Origin: Tricholomella constricta
Lineage: Eukaryota; Basidiomycota; Agaricomycetes; Agaricales; Lyophyllaceae
NCBI GenBank assembly: GCA_013368375.1
Contig: JAACJP010000047.1
Span: 1-64,000 of the forward strand
Reading direction: 5' to 3'
DNA: 64,000 nt
Positions within the stretch are counted from its first letter, which is position 1. Every line of letters begins with the position of its first letter. The translations under genes were made by a program, and so were the position numbers. The notes beneath the pieces are model-generated. The model was not told the DNA's origin and did no database searches. It saw only the letters and a program-made list of their open reading frames with translations. Below are positions 22,501 to 35,200 of this stretch, one piece after another.

Positions 22501-25417
22501 CTGGGTATGCCATTCGCTGGGTACGCCATGTGTCACATACGCCAGTCACCTCCCACGCACCACGTTCAGTCGCAGGTCGTGTTCCTGAAAGCATCAGCCA
22601 GACGGTTTGAAAGGTCTATCAGTGACCGACAATCCCCAACAGCATATGTAGCTGTACATTTTTTCTCTTGAGCTTCAAAGGAATGCCAACCGTTGCGATC
22701 AGCACATGCATGCACAACAACGTTCACGCAAGCAAACTTACTGTCAGGATCACAACAAAACAAGTACGCACCAAAGAGCTCGACTTCAATGGCTTTCACC
22801 CGTCACTCATTAGTTATTGCGTTGCTAGATCATATTGACCTGTCGCTCATCGGCTACGTCAATTGCAGTGAAAGTCGTCGTTGCGTATACTCAAAGATAT
22901 CCCTACACCCTCCCTCGCTCTCGTTAGAACGTATCCCTCAAACGACATCTCATCAAAACGTGCCACTAGTCGTACATAATTTATCGTCCTTGCTGAGAAT
23001 ACTAGCTTTTACGCAAAGCAGACTGCCCGTCAGATTCTACATTGCCTCGCTAGCATTGGATTTGCGTCGTCAGGAACATCATAAAATTGTCCCGCTAGTG
23101 GTACGAAATTTAATTTATTGTACTTGCTGAGAATACTAGCGTTCACGCAAATTGCTCATGTGCGCATCAGCTTCTACGTTGCCCCGCTGGTGTCAGGAAC
23201 AATCATGTGCAGTGTGTTTGATTTGACTTGCATCTCGCTGCAAGCAAACTTCTGTACGTAGCTAGTCTGATCTATTATACTGCCGCTAGTCGTACGTAGC
23301 TAGTCGGACCTGTTATACTCGCTCAGAATACTGGCTTTCTATCAAACAAACAGACCGCACGTCAGATTTTACATTGCCTCGCTGGCATTTGTTTTTATTT
23401 GCATTTGTTTGAACATGTATGCACGGCACCCTCAGTGAGGGTGTGCCCATGCTCCCAAGAAAACCAACCGTCCGTCGGGATCATAACAAAAGAAGTACAC
23501 ACCTCCTTGACCTGTCGCTCATTGGCTTCGTCGATTGCAGTGAGAGTTGTTGTTACGTATGGCCAAGGCTTACTCAAATGTGTCGCTAGACTTAAACAAT
23601 GTCTCGTAAAAACATGCGACTAGTCGTACATAATTTACTGTACTTGCTGAGAATACTAGCGCTCACGCAAACTGCCCGTATTGCACATCAGATTTTACAT
23701 TGCCTTGCTGGCATAATAAGTTGTGTAATTTATTGTACTTGCTCAGAATACATTAACGCAAATTGCCCGTCAGATTTTATGTTGCCTCGCTGGCATTGGA
23801 TTTGCATTGTCAGGAGGGATTAATTGTGTGCGGTGCATTTGATTTGACTTGCATCTCGCTCCATCTTTTCAGACAGAACATGTTTCCGAACCTTAACCGA
23901 AACACAAGCAGAAACGTTCCCAACCCAAAACTCTAACCGAGGCACCCGAAGCTCTAACCCAAACCTCTAACCGGTTGCTGGGTATGCCATTCGCTGGGTA
24001 CGCCATGTGTCACATACGCCAGTCACCTCCCACGCACCACGTTCAGTCGCAGGTCGTGTTCCTGAAAGCATCAGCCAGACGGTTTGAAAGGTCTATCAGT
24101 GACCGACAATCCCCAACAGCATATGTAGCTGTACGTTTTTTCTCTTGAGCTTCAAAGGAATGCCAACCGTTGCGATCAGCACATGCATGCACAACAACGT
24201 TCACGCAAGCAAACTTACTGTCAGGATCACAACAAAACAAGTACGCACCAAAGAGCTCGACTTCAATGGCTTTCACCCGTCACTCATTAGTTATTGCGTT
24301 GCTAGATCATATTGACCTGTCGCTCATCGGCTACGTCAATTGCAGTGAAAGTCGTCGTTGCGTATACTCAAAGATATCCCTACACCCTCCCTCGCTCTCG
24401 TTAGAACGTATCCCTCAAACGACATCTCATCAAAACGTGCCACTAGTCGTACATAATTTATCGTCCTTGCTGAGAATACTAGCTTTTACGCAAAGCAGAC
24501 TGCCCGTCAGATTCTACATTGCCTCGCTAGCATTGGATTTGCGTCGTCAGGAACATCATAAAATTGTCCCGCTAGTGGTACGAAATTTAATTTATTGTAC
24601 TTGCTGAGAATACTAGCGTTCACGCAAATTGCTCATGTGCGCATCAGCTTCTACGTTGCCCCGCTGGTGTCAGGAACAATCATGTGCAGTGTGTTTGATT
24701 TGACTTGCATCTCGCTGCAAGCAAACTTCTGTACGTAGCTAGTCTGATCTATTATACTGCCGCTAGTCGTACGTAGCTAGTCGGACCTGTTATACTCGCT
24801 CAGAATACTGGCTTTCTATCAAACAAACAGACCGCACGTCAGATTTTACATTGCCTCGCTGGCATTTGTTTTTATTTGCATTTGTTTGAACATGTATGCA
24901 CGGCACCCTCAGTGAGGGTGTGCCCATGCTCCCAAGAAAACCAACCGTCCGTCGGGATCATAACAAAAGAAGTACACACCTCCTTGACCTGTCGCTCATT
25001 GGCTTCGTCGATTGCAGTGAGAGTTGTTGTTACGTATGGCCAAGGCTTACTCAAATGTGTCGCTAGACTTAAACAATGTCTCGTAAAAACATGCGACTAG
25101 TCGTACATAATTTACTGTACTTGCTGAGAATACTAGCGCTCACGCAAACTGCCCGTATTGCACATCAGATTTTACATTGCCTTGCTGGCATAATAAGTTG
25201 TGTAATTTATTGTACTTGCTCAGAATACATTAACGCAAATTGCCCGTCAGATTTTATGTTGCCTCGCTGGCATTGGATTTGCATTGTCAGGAGGGATTAA
25301 TTGTGTGCGGTGCATTTGATTTGACTTGCATCTCGCTCCATCTTTTCAGACAGAACATGTTTCCGAACCTTAACCGAAACACAAGCAGAAACGTTCCCAA
25401 CCCAAAACTCTAACCGA
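16557..25417 (+). repeat. Array units 1-6, subtype A
   Basis: Six units of 1477 bp. Visible differences: tgtacattttttctc in units 1 and 5 against tgtacgttttttctc in 2, 3, 4 and 6; cgtatagcc in unit 2 only (19,128); ccgtccatcgg in unit 3 only (20,515); agaatacgttaacg in unit 1 against agaatacattaacg in 2-6. Confidence 0.95.
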
Positions 25418-26896
25418 GGCACCCGAAGCTCTAACCCAAACCTCTAACCGGTTGCTGGGTATGCCATTCGCTGGGTACGCCATGTGTCACATACGCCAGT
25501 CACCTCCCACGCACCACGTTCAGTCGCAGGTCGTGTTCCTGAAAGCATCAGCCAGACGGTTTGAAAGGTCTATCAGTGACCGACACAATCCCCAACAGCA
25601 TATGTAGCTGTACGTTTTTTCTCTTGAGCTTCAAAGGAATGCCAACCGTTGCGATCAGCACATGCATGCACAACAACGTTCACGCAAGCAAACTTACTGT
25701 CAGGATCACAACAAAACAAGTACGCACCAAAGAGCTCGACTTCAATGGCTTTCACCCGTCACTCATTAGTTATTGCGTTGCTAGATCATATTGACCTGTC
25801 GCTCATCGGCTACGTCAATTGCAGTGAAAGTCGTCGTTGCGTATACTCAAAGATATCCCTACACCCTCCCTCGCTCTCGTTAGAACGTATCCTCAAACGA
25901 CATCTCATCAAAACGTGCCACTAGTCGTACATAATTTATCGTCCTTGCTGAGAATACTAGCTTTTACGCAAAGCAGACTGCCCGTCAGATTCTACATTGC
26001 CTCGCTAGCATTGGATTTGCGTCGTCAGGAACATCATAAAATTGTCCCGCTAGTGGTACGAAATTTAATTTATTGTACTTGCTGAGAATACTAGCGTTCA
26101 CGCAAATTGCTCATGTGCGCATCAGCTTCTACGTTGCCCCGCTGGTGTCAGGAACAATCATGTGCAGTGTGTTTGATTTGACTTGCATCTCGCTGCAAGC
26201 AAACTTCTGTACGTAGCTAGTCTGATCTATTATACTGCCGCTAGTCGTACGTAGCTAGTCGGACCTGTTATACTCGCTCAGAATACTGGCTTTCTATCAA
26301 ACAAACAGACCGCACGTCAGATTTTACATTGCCTCGCTGGCATTTGTTTTTATTTGCATTTGTTTGAACATGTATGCACGGCACCCTCAGTGAGGGTGTG
26401 CCCATGCTCCCAAGAAAACCAACCGTCCGTCGGGATCATAACAAAAGAAGTACACACCTCCTTGACCTGTCGCTCATTGGCTTCGTCGATTGCAGTGAGA
26501 GTTGTTGTTACGTATGGCCAAGGCTTACTCAAATGTGTCGCTAGACTTAAACAATGTCTCGTAAAAACATGCGACTAGTCGTACATAATTTACTGTACTT
26601 GCTGAGAATACTAGCGCTCACGCAAACTGCCCGTATTGCACATCAGATTTTACAGTTGCCTTGCTGGCATAATAAGTTGTGTAATTTATTGTACTTGCTC
26701 AGAATACGTTAACGCAAATTGCCCGTCAGATTTTATGTTGCCTCGCTGGCATTGGATTTGCATTGTCGGAGGGATTAATTGTGTGCGGTGCATTTGATTT
26801 GACTTGCATCTCGCTCCATCTTTTCAGAGCAGAACATGTTTCCGAACCTTAACCGAAACACGAGCAGAAACGTTCCCAACCCAAAACTCTAACCGA
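25418..26896 (+). repeat. Array unit 7, A-to-B chimera
   Basis: Subtype A for about the first 1.2 kb, with its own small indels (an extra CA near 25,583 and one C lost in tatcctcaaacg near 25,890). After about 26,600 it has subtype B markers: tttacagttgcc, agaatacgttaac, ttgtcggaggg, cagagcagaacatg and aacacgagcag. Length 1479 bp. Confidence 0.85.
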
Positions 26897-29872
26897 GGCA
26901 CCCGAAGCTCTAACCCAAACCTCTAACCGGTTGCTGGGTATGCCACTCGCTGGGTACGCCATGTGTCACGTACGCCAGTCGCCTCCCACGCACCACGTTC
27001 AGTCGCAGGTCATGTTCCTGAAAGCATCAGCCAGACGGTTCGAAAGGTCTATCAGTGACAACCAAGCATCAACAATCCCCAACAGCATATGTAGCCGTAC
27101 ATTTTTTCTCTTGAGCTTCAAAGGAATGCCAACCGTTGCGATCAGCACACGCATGCACAACAACGTTCACGCAAGCAAACTTACCGTCAGGATCACAACA
27201 AAACAAGTACGCACCACAGAGCTCGACTTCAATGGCTTTCACCCGTCACTCATCAGTTATTGTGTTGCTAGAACGTATTGACCTGTCGCTCATCGGCTAC
27301 GTCAATTGCAGTGAAAGTCGTCGTTGCGTATGCCCAAAGATATCCCTACACCCTCCTCGCTCTCGTTAGAACGTATCACTCAAACGACATCTCATCAAAA
27401 CGTGCCACTAGTCGTACATAATTTATTGTCCTTGCTGAGAATACTAGCTTTTACGCAAAGCAGACTGCCCGTCAGATTCTACATTGCCTCGCTAGCGTTG
27501 GATTTGCGTCGTCAGGAACATCATAAAATTGTCCCGCTAGTGGTACGTAATTTAATTTATTGTACTTGCTGAGAATACTAGCGTTCACGCAAATTGCCCG
27601 TGTTGCGCATCAGCTTCTACGTTGCCTCGCTGGTGTCAGGAACAATCATGTGCAGTGTGTTTGATTTGACTTGCATCTCGCTGCAAGCAAACTTCTGTAC
27701 GTAGCTAGTCTGATCTATTATACTGCCGCTAGTCGTACGTAGCTAGTCGACCTGTTATACTCGCTCAGAATACTGGCTTGCTATCGAACAAACAGACCGC
27801 ACGTCAGATTTTACATTGCCTCGCTGGCATTTGTTTTGATTTGCATTTGTTTGAACATGTATGCACGGCACCCTCAGTGAGGGTGTGCCCATGCTCCCAA
27901 GAAAACCAACCGTCCGTCGGGATCATAACAAAAGAAGTACACACCTCCTTGACCTGTCGCTCATTGGCTACGTCGATTGCAGTGAGAGTTGTTGTTACGT
28001 ATGGCCAAGGCTTACTCAAATGTGTCGCTAGACTCAAACAATGTCTCGTAAAAACATGCGACTAGTCGTACATAATTTACTGTCACTTGCTGAGAATACT
28101 AGCGCTCACGCAAACTGCCCGTATTGCACATCAGATTTTAAGTTGCCTTGCTGGCATAATAAGTTGTGTAATTTATTGTACTTGCTCAGAATACGTTAAC
28201 GCAAATTGCCCGTCAGATTTTATGTTGCCTCGCTGGCATTGGATTTGCATTGTCGGAGGGATTAATTGTGTGCGGTGCATTTGATTTGACTTGCATCTCG
28301 CTCCATCTTTTCAGAGCAGAACATGTTTCCGAACCTTAACCGAAACACGAGCAGAAACGTTCCCAACCCAAAACTCTAACCGAGGCACCCGAAGCTCTAA
28401 CCCAAACCTCTAACCGGTCGCCGGGTATGCCACTCGCTGGGTACGCCATGTGTCACGTACGCCAGTCGCCTCCCACGCACCACGTTCAGTCGCAGGTCAT
28501 GTTCCTGAAAGCATCAGCCAGACGGTTCGAAAGGTCTATCAGTGACAACCAAGCATCAACAATCCCCAACAGCATATGTAGCCGTACATTTTTTCTCTTG
28601 AGCTTCAAAGGAATGCCAACCGTTGCGATCAGCACACGCATGCACAACAACGTTCACGCAAGCAAACTTACCGTCAGGATCACAACAAAACAAGTACGCA
28701 CCACAGAGCTCGACTTCAATGGCTTTCACCCGTCACTCATCAGTTATTGTGTTGCTAGAACGTATTGACCTGTCGCTCATCGGCTACGTCAATTGCAGTG
28801 AAAGTCGTCGTTGCGTATGCCCAAAGATATCCCTACACCCTCCCTCGCTCTCGTTAGAACGTATCACTCAAACGACATCTCATCAAAACGTGCCACTAGT
28901 CGTACATAATTTATTGTCCTTGCTGAGAATACTAGCTTTTACGCAAAGCAGACTGCCCGTCAGATTCTACATTGCCTCGCTAGCGTTGGATTTGCGTCGT
29001 CAGGAACATCATAAAATTGTCCCGCTAGTGGTACGTAATTTAATTTATTGTACTTGCTGAGAATACTAGCGTTCACGCAAATTGCCCGTGTTGCGCATCA
29101 GCTTCTACGTTGCCTCGCTGGTGTCAGGAACAATCATGTGCAGTGTGTTTGATTTGACTTGCATCTCGCTGCAAGCAAACTTCTGTACGTAGCTAGTCTG
29201 ATCTATTATACTGCCGCTAGTCGTACGTAGCTAGTCGACCTGTTATACTCGCTCAGAATACTGGCTTGCTATCGAACAAACAGACCGCACGTCAGATTTT
29301 ACATTGCCTCGCTGGCATTTGTTTTGATTTGCATTTGTTTGAACATGTATGCACGGCACCCTCAGTGAGGGTGTGCCCATGCTCCCAAGAAAACCAACCG
29401 TCCGTCGGGATCATAACAAAAGAAGTACACACCTCCTTGACCTGTCGCTCATTGGCTACGTCGATTGCAGTGAGAGTTGTTGTTACGTATGGCCAAGGCT
29501 TACTCAAATGTGTCGCTAGACTCAAACAATGTCTCGTAAAAACATGCGACTAGTCGTACATAATTTACTGTACTTGCTGAGAATACTAGCGCTCACGCAA
29601 ACTGCCCGTATTGCACATCAGATTTTACAGTTGCCTTGCTGGCATAATAAGTTGTGTAATTTATTGTACTTGCTCAGAATACGTTAACGCAAATTGCCCG
29701 TCAGATTTTATGTTGCCTCGCTGGCATTGGATTTGCATTGTCAGGAGGGATTAATTGTGTGCGGTGCATTTGATTTGACTTGCATCTCGCTCCATCTTTT
29801 CAGAGCAGAACATGTTTCCGAACCTTAACCGAAACACGAGCAGAAACGTTCCCAACCCAAAACTCTAACCGA
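26897..29872 (+). repeat. Array units 8 and 9, subtype B
   Basis: Units of 1487 and 1489 bp. Markers against subtype A: cggttcgaaagg, gtgacaaccaagcatcaaca (an insertion), agccgtacatttt, accacagagctc, agttattgtgttgctagaac, tatgcccaaagatatc, ttggctacgtcgatt and tggcttgctatcgaac. Unit 8 lacks one base in cctacaccctcctcgc near 27,357. Confidence 0.9.
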
Positions 29873-31359
29873 GGCACCCGAAGCTCTAACCCAAACCTCT
29901 AACCGGTCGCCGGGTATGCCACTCGCTGGGTACGCCATGTGTCACGTACGCCAGTCGCCTCCCACGCACCACGTTCAGTCGCAGGTCATGTTCCTGAAAG
30001 CATCAGCCAGACGGTTCGAAAGGTCTATCAGTGACAACCAAGCATCAACAATCCCCAACAGCATATGTAGCCGTACATTTTTTCTCTTGAGCTTCAAAGG
30101 AATGCCAACCGTTGCGATCAGCACACGCATGCACAACAACGTTCACGCAAGCAAACTTACTGTCAGGATCACAACAAAACAAGTACGCACCACAGAGCTC
30201 GACTTCAATGGCTTTCACCCGTCACTCATTAGTTATTGCGTTGCTAGATCATATTGACCTGTCGCTCATCGGCTACGTCAATTGCAGTGAAAGTCGTCGT
30301 TGCGTATACTCAAAGATATCCCTACACCCTCCCTCGCTCTCGTTAGAACGTATCCCTCAAACGACATCTCATCAAAACGTGCCACTAGTCGTACATAATT
30401 TATCGTCCTTGCTGAGAATACTAGCTTTTACGCAAAGCAGACTGCCCGTCAGATTCTACATTGCCTCGCTAGCATTGGATTTGCGTCGTCAGGAACATCA
30501 TAAAATTGTCCCGCTAGTGGTACGAAATTTAATTTATTGTACTTGCTGAGAATACTAGCGTTCACGCAAATTGCTCATGTGCGCATCAGCTTCTACGTTG
30601 CCCCGCTGGTGTCAGGAACAATCATGTGCAGTGTGTTTGATTTGACTTGCATCTCGCTGCAAGCAAACTTCTGTACGTAGCTAGTCTGATCTATTATACT
30701 GCCGCTAGTCGTACGTAGCTAGTCGGACCTGTTATACTCGCTCAGAATACTGGCTTTCTATCAAACAAACAGACCGCACGTCAGATTTTACATTGCCTCG
30801 CTGGCATTTGTTTTTATTTGCATTTGTTTGAACATGTATGCACGGCACCCTCAGTGAGGGTGTGCCCATGCTCCCAAGAAAACCAACCGTCCGTCGGGAT
30901 CATAACAAAAGAAGTACACACCTCCTTGACCTGTCGCTCATTGGCTTCGTCGATTGCAGTGAGAGTTGTTGTTACGTATGGCCAAGGCTTACTCAAATGT
31001 GTCGCTAGACTTAAACAATGTCTCGTAAAAACATGCGACTAGTCGTACATAATTTACTGTACTTGCTGAGAATACTAGCGCTCACGCAAACTGCCCGTAT
31101 TGCACATCAGATTTTACATTGCCTTGCTGGCATAATAAGTTGTGTAATTTATTGTACTTGCTCAGAATACATTAACGCAAATTGCCCGTCAGATTTTATG
31201 TTGCCTCGCTGGCATTGGATTTGCATTGTCAGGAGGGATTAATTGTGTGCGGTGCATTTGATTTGACTTGCATCTCGCTCCATCTTTTCAGACAGAACAT
31301 GTTTCCGAACCTTAACCGAAACACAAGCAGAAACGTTCCCAACCCAAAACTCTAACCGA
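29873..31359 (+). repeat. Array unit 10, B-to-A chimera
   Basis: Starts as subtype B (insertion gtgacaaccaagcatcaaca present, accacagagctc near 30,191) and becomes subtype A from about 30,228 (cattagttattgcg, gctagatcatattg). One A-type base (cttactgtcagg, near 30,158) lies before the last B marker, as expected of gene conversion tracts. 1487 bp. Confidence 0.85.
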
Positions 31360-31790
31360 GGCACCCGAAGCTCTAACCCAAACCTCTAACCGGTTGCTGG
31401 GTATGCCATTCGCTGGGTACGCCATGTGTCACATACGCCAGTCACCTCCCACGCACCACGTTCAGTCGCAGGTCGTGTTCCTGAAAGCATCAGCCAGACG
31501 GTTTGAAAGGTCTATCAGTGACCGACAATCCCCAACAGCATATGTAGCCGTTCTCTCTTGAGCTTCAAAGGAATGCCAACTAAACATGTCACTAGACTTA
31601 AACAACATCTCATAACAACGTGCCACTAGTCATACATAATTTATTGCACTTGCTAAGAATACTAGCGCTTGCGCAAACTGCCCACGTTGCACATCAGATT
31701 TTATGTTGCCTCGCTGGCATAATGAGTCATACATCATTTATTGGACTTGCACAGAATACTAGCATTAACCAATGTGCATGATGCCCTCAG
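31360..31790 (+). repeat. Truncated unit 11 and diverged satellite sequence
   Basis: Subtype A sequence continues to about 31,545, then shows a short deletion (tagccgttctctcttgagc) and leaves the unit near 31,579. From there to 31,790 it is an older, diverged version of the sub-repeat (taatttattgcacttgctaa, cttgcgcaaactgccc, gttgcctcgctggcataatg). Confidence 0.85.
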
Positions 31791-32020
31791 TGAGGGTGTG
31801 CCCATGCCCGCAATTTGATTTGGGCATGTGTGCATAGCACCCTCAGTGAGAGTGCACCCTTGCCTGCAATTTGCATTTTGTTTGGACATGTGTGCATGGC
31901 ACCCTCAGTGAGGGTGTGCCCATGCCCGCAATTTGTACATGTTCCCAAACGTGTGAAGAATGGTATATGGAACAATGTGCATGGCACCCTCAGTGAGGGT
32001 GCGCCAATGTCTACAAGCAA
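31780..32020 (+). repeat. Palindrome minisatellite, second block
   Basis: Four palindrome-bearing units with centres near 31,793, 31,849, 31,909 and 31,994, joined by the same cccatgcccgcaattt-g-acatg and aatggtatatggaac words as at 1.3-1.7 kb and 46.4-46.8 kb. Confidence 0.85.
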
Positions 32021-32039
32021 ACTAAACAGAGATCACAAC

Positions 32040-32227
32040 GTGGGCTCGGGGCACAGGCTTGGGTCACAGGCTGGGGGCATTGGGCATTGGCTCGGCTGCG
32101 GGGCTTCGGGTTCTGAGCACGTGATCGGGGCTTCGGGATTTGGGCACAGGCTCGGGGCTTCGGGGTCAGCTGCTCCACTGCAATAGCAGCACTAGATCTC
32201 TGTGAGATCTTTGTCCGTCTGAATGAA
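32040..32227 (+). repeat. GC-rich GGGCTTCGG array and its flank
   Basis: Repeats of ggggcttcggg, gggcacaggct and similar run to about 32,165, then ctgctccactgcaatagcag and agatctctgtgagatctttg. The flank is an inverted match of 2,050-2,110 and a direct partial match of 47,103-47,130. 32,230-32,850 shows no gene. Confidence 0.8.
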
Positions 32228-32851
32228 GGTGAAGCAACCTTCTCAAGATTATACATATGGGTTAGCTGTGGAGAGTGAGCTGAGAGGAACATGCTGGGCA
32301 GTTCGCTAGCAGATCATGCTTCGGCACATTAAGTATCCTGCGAAGAAAAGTCTCAGAGCTTCCTGAATGGTCAAGAAGATATGTATAGACATGGTATGGC
32401 AGTGAGTAGTGATGTGATGATCATCTTCTGGCTCTCGAAAATATGTATTACTCATATAGGTAAGGCTAGTTCGCCAGTGCTGTTTTGGAGTTGCCAGGGC
32501 TGTCATCTGTGATGCGTGCAGGTGGGCAGAAGAAATGTGGCACTTCAAGAGTATCCTATATATTCACTTAGTCGAACTCGTCACGCCGCAGCAATCCGCT
32601 GCATGCCAATATTACCCGTGCACGACAGTGTTCGACACTAATACCACCTGCATTGAACCTTCCTTCAACACGCTCATTGCCCTGCGCCCCGTAGTGTCCC
32701 TCCTGTGACTTCGTGCATTAGTTATTTGTAATGAATCATAGTTAATAACTCATCTAGACCATTGTAGATATTCACTTACCTCTTGTGTGGTATAATCCTG
32801 TATATATTTCCTCGTTTTCGGCCCTTTCCCCTCCGCCCTGTGCGCCGTAAG

Positions 32852-33160
32852 TCATTGAGCGAGATAGTGTCCTGTGTGAATGCCCGTCGTGATTCGCTGA
32901 AGTCGTATTGGGCAACCTTCGGCAGTTAGTCGCGACTGTCTTCTATGCGCACGGCGGCCATGGTAGTGATAGTAGAGGTGCCGGCGCCAGCTGGTCCTCT
33001 GGTGGTGGTGGTAGTGGGGTATAGTGACGCTTCCACGACTGGGCGCCGGAATGAGCAGACTGTTGTCGTCTGTGTCCACCTCGATATCTGCTTTTCTCCC
33101 GCCGCCTTTCGCTGCTTGAGCGCAGCGCGCTCGCCCTGACACCAACCCAATGCCTATGCC
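32852..33160 (-). pseudogene. Remnant with DTDDN-LIPAP block
   Basis: The minus strand encodes LGMGIGIGLVSG, VDTDDNSLLIPAP and HYHHHQRT. The plus strand at 56,610-56,820 encodes a similar series (MALGMGMGLEFG, VDTDNHRALIPAP, RYNAHSHH), and 3.2 kb has DDDCALMPIT. Same uncharacterised family as G or a close partner. Frame is disrupted. Confidence 0.5.
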
Positions 33161-33168
33161 CATCCCAA

Positions 33169-33500
33169 GTGCCAGCGACGTCTTCACATCATTCCGTCCA
33201 TTCCGGTGCCATCGCCATCGCTCTCACCTTGCACACCCCCACCCCGTCCCCTCCGCACCAGTCGTCTAACAGCGCCTCCCCGACCCCCACAGAAGCGTTT
33301 CCCCACGGCTCAGCCGTCCCAAACTCTTACACGCGCCTGCTGTCCCCTTTCTCTCCCCCTCCTTTTCATTTGCCGCCCCTTCAGGCATCCATCGACGATT
33401 GCTCCACAGGCTTGACGATTGGAACTCGGAAGGGAGGCCTGGGCTCGATTACGGCTCCAGGACATGGTCGGCGGTCACTTGGTAGACTTTAGGATGTGCG
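33169..33500 (+). pseudogene. Remnant X (cassette 3)
   Basis: Proline-rich stretch with SPPHQSSNSASPTPT, LSPFSPPPFHLPP and ASIDDCS. These match the SPTPPAPP and PSASID blocks of the other X copies. It faces the minus-strand block at 33,768-34,199, the same convergent order as in the palindrome-capped cassettes, but no palindrome is visible at its 5' side here. Confidence 0.45.
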
Positions 33501-33767
33501 TTTGGCGGGGGCAGAAAATCGGCACTGAGCAGGAGAGGGATTCGCGGCCATGGCGCCGAGATGAGCTTGAGGCGCAAGGAGAAGGCGGGTGTGAGCAGTG
33601 CAGAGCACAGAGGGGTCAAGGATGCGCGCTCGTGTGGGGAAAGGTGGGAATTAGGGTGGAGCGGGATGGAGAATGGACGAAAAAGGTAGCTAGAATATAA
33701 ACAAAGAAGAAGATAACCGAAGATTGAAAGGGAACAGCGGCTGCTGCCCTCGCCCTCCTTCCCCCAC

Positions 33768-34199
33768 CTAACAGCTCACGCGTGGTTGCCCATGGCCCAG
33801 AGCAGGAGCTCGTGCACCAAGACTGGCGCCTCCGTCGCAGAGGCGGGGGTAGAGGTGGGGTTGAGCATGACGGCGAGGGCGGTGACGATGGCCGTGGTGG
33901 TTAGTGCGGTCGTGACAACAGCGGAGGTGGCTACGGGGACCGGTAGAGGCAGAGTTTTTGTCGATGCCGGGATAAGCGCGCAAAGGACGACCAAGTCGCA
34001 GAAGGGCTGCCACACGGGCTGGGTGGCATTTGGAAGTCTGAAGATGGTGCAGTGAAGCTGTGGGAGGGGCATTGAGCGAGCGGAGGCTGCAATCATCCAT
34101 GCTATCAAGCCCCTGTAAGCGGCGCCACCAGCTGGGCTCTATCCCTCCCAGCCACAACGGCGCGCCAGGCCAGCAGTTCTCCCACCGATACCACCGCAT
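33768..34199 (-). pseudogene. Family G remnant, C-terminal part (cassette 3)
   Basis: The best preserved version of the C-terminal block: a hydrophobic Thr/Val/Ala-rich run (AVVTTALTTTAIVTALAVML) then ATEAPVLVHELLLWAMGNHA and a stop. Paralogues read ATEAPVLVHGSALWAMGSRA at 54.7 kb and MEAPVLVHELTL at 48.4 kb. The upstream frame (LHHLQTSKCHPARVAALLRL) is shifted relative to it. Function unknown; one membrane segment is possible. Confidence 0.5.
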
Positions 34200-34399
34200 G
34201 CGACGGGAGATTTCGCCTAGCGTCTCTGAAAAGAAGTTGAAACAAAGGAAAAGAAAGAAGAAAAGAAAAACAACGTAAACTCAGATGTGCCGCTATAAGC
34301 ATGGCGCAAGAAGCCCTGAGTCACACTTTGAGGACTTGCATACAAACCTGAACACGCTCACAATCCTTCCTCAAGTCGTCCTGCAAACATTAGAGGAGC

Positions 34400-35200
34400 T
34401 CATCCCCCGCGATCACTAGCACCTGCACGATGGCGCTCAAGGATCCCATCCACGATGTCCTTGTGCGCATGCGGCTGCGTACTCTCTCCTCTCTCTATAT
34501 CTTTCTGATTCCCTTTCCTTTTCGTCGAGCGGGGAAAGCGGGGTGGACGCGGCCCAGAGATGGGTCGGAGGCGGCGTCTCCAATACATGGTCCGGGGATG
34601 ATTCTGCGTACACTGAGACGTCGATTTTAGAATCAGTTTCAGAAGAGGGGGACAGGGCTGTATCGGTGTAAGATTGAGCGGAGCACACGAGGATGGAGAT
34701 GCGCTTATTTGGCACGCGTTGGGATCTGTGGGGAGGATACAACGAGGTCAGTGTGGGAGAAAGAGTTCGAGAGGGGATAGCGACGCACGGGACTATCATG
34801 TCGACGATAGAGGGAAGGTGCTTCGCCACAGATATGCCTCTGAACTTTCGAGCACGAAGGATGGGCTGCTTTCTTCAATGTTGAGGTTCTCTTCCGGCAC
34901 GTGTGTCGATGGGCTGTTGACTGCGGTCGAGCTCTTCTCAAAAGCGCAGGCCTCCGACAATCCTGACCACGTGAACCGCAATCTCCTCATGCCTATGGTG
35001 ATGTGTCGTGTGCATACTAATGAAGCGTCGAACGAACCCGTGTCCTCGTGCCGGACCACCTTGTCCAGTGGGAAGCCGTTGAAGGCAGATCTGGCATGCC
35101 AGCGGCGCGTAGAAAGGGAAGGCGTGTCCCTGTCCATTGCGTATGAACGATATCATCTAGATGCAGAGAAACAATTGCGTACCGGTTATAGTTAAATTGG
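34400..35200 (-). pseudogene. Unassigned gene remnant
   Basis: Ser/Thr-rich minus-strand frames (for example PSSETDSKIDVSVYAESS and EENLNIEESSPSFVLESSE) lie in different frames, with possible introns between them. The composition looks coding, but I recognise no domain. Confidence 0.3.

Larger units (their letters stand above)
16557..31579 (+). repeat. Macrosatellite: ten full 1477-1489 bp units plus a partial one
   Basis: Unit starts, taken at the ggcacccgaagctc motif: 16556, 18033, 19510, 20987, 22464, 23941, 25418, 26897, 28384, 29873 and 31360 (partial, about 220 bases). Units 1-6 are exactly 1477 bp and differ by only a few substitutions. Each unit contains one CTCTAAC-rich module, one copy of the family palindrome (at 17517, 18994, 20471, 21948, 23425, 24902, 26380, 27867, 29355, 30844; right arm imperfect) and about five degenerate sub-repeats of roughly 100-130 bp. 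Short frames on both strands recur simply because the DNA is repeated. The sequence is not AT-skewed and keeps its CpG, so there is no obvious sign of repeat-induced point mutation. Confidence 0.97.

Noticed and set aside
16658..31242. Identical 60-145 codon open frames repeated ten times in the array as a possible tandem gene family
   Set aside because: Frames are open on both strands over the same DNA, lack splice or domain signals, and recur only because the DNA is repeated. In the older copies at 1-1.3 kb and 45.7 kb the frames are not preserved.
16557..31579. CRISPR array
   Set aside because: Repeat units are 1.48 kb with no unique spacers, and the DNA is eukaryotic with introns in gene fragments.
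16557..31579. Ribosomal DNA array
   Set aside because: No 18S, 5.8S, 28S or 5S signature sequence is visible, and the unit is far too short.
16557..31579. Repeat-induced point mutation
   Set aside because: The recent repeats keep many CpG and CpA-derived codons without an excess of TA-rich change, and H1 contains intact gcgcgc tracts. A dinucleotide index calculation would be needed to be certain.
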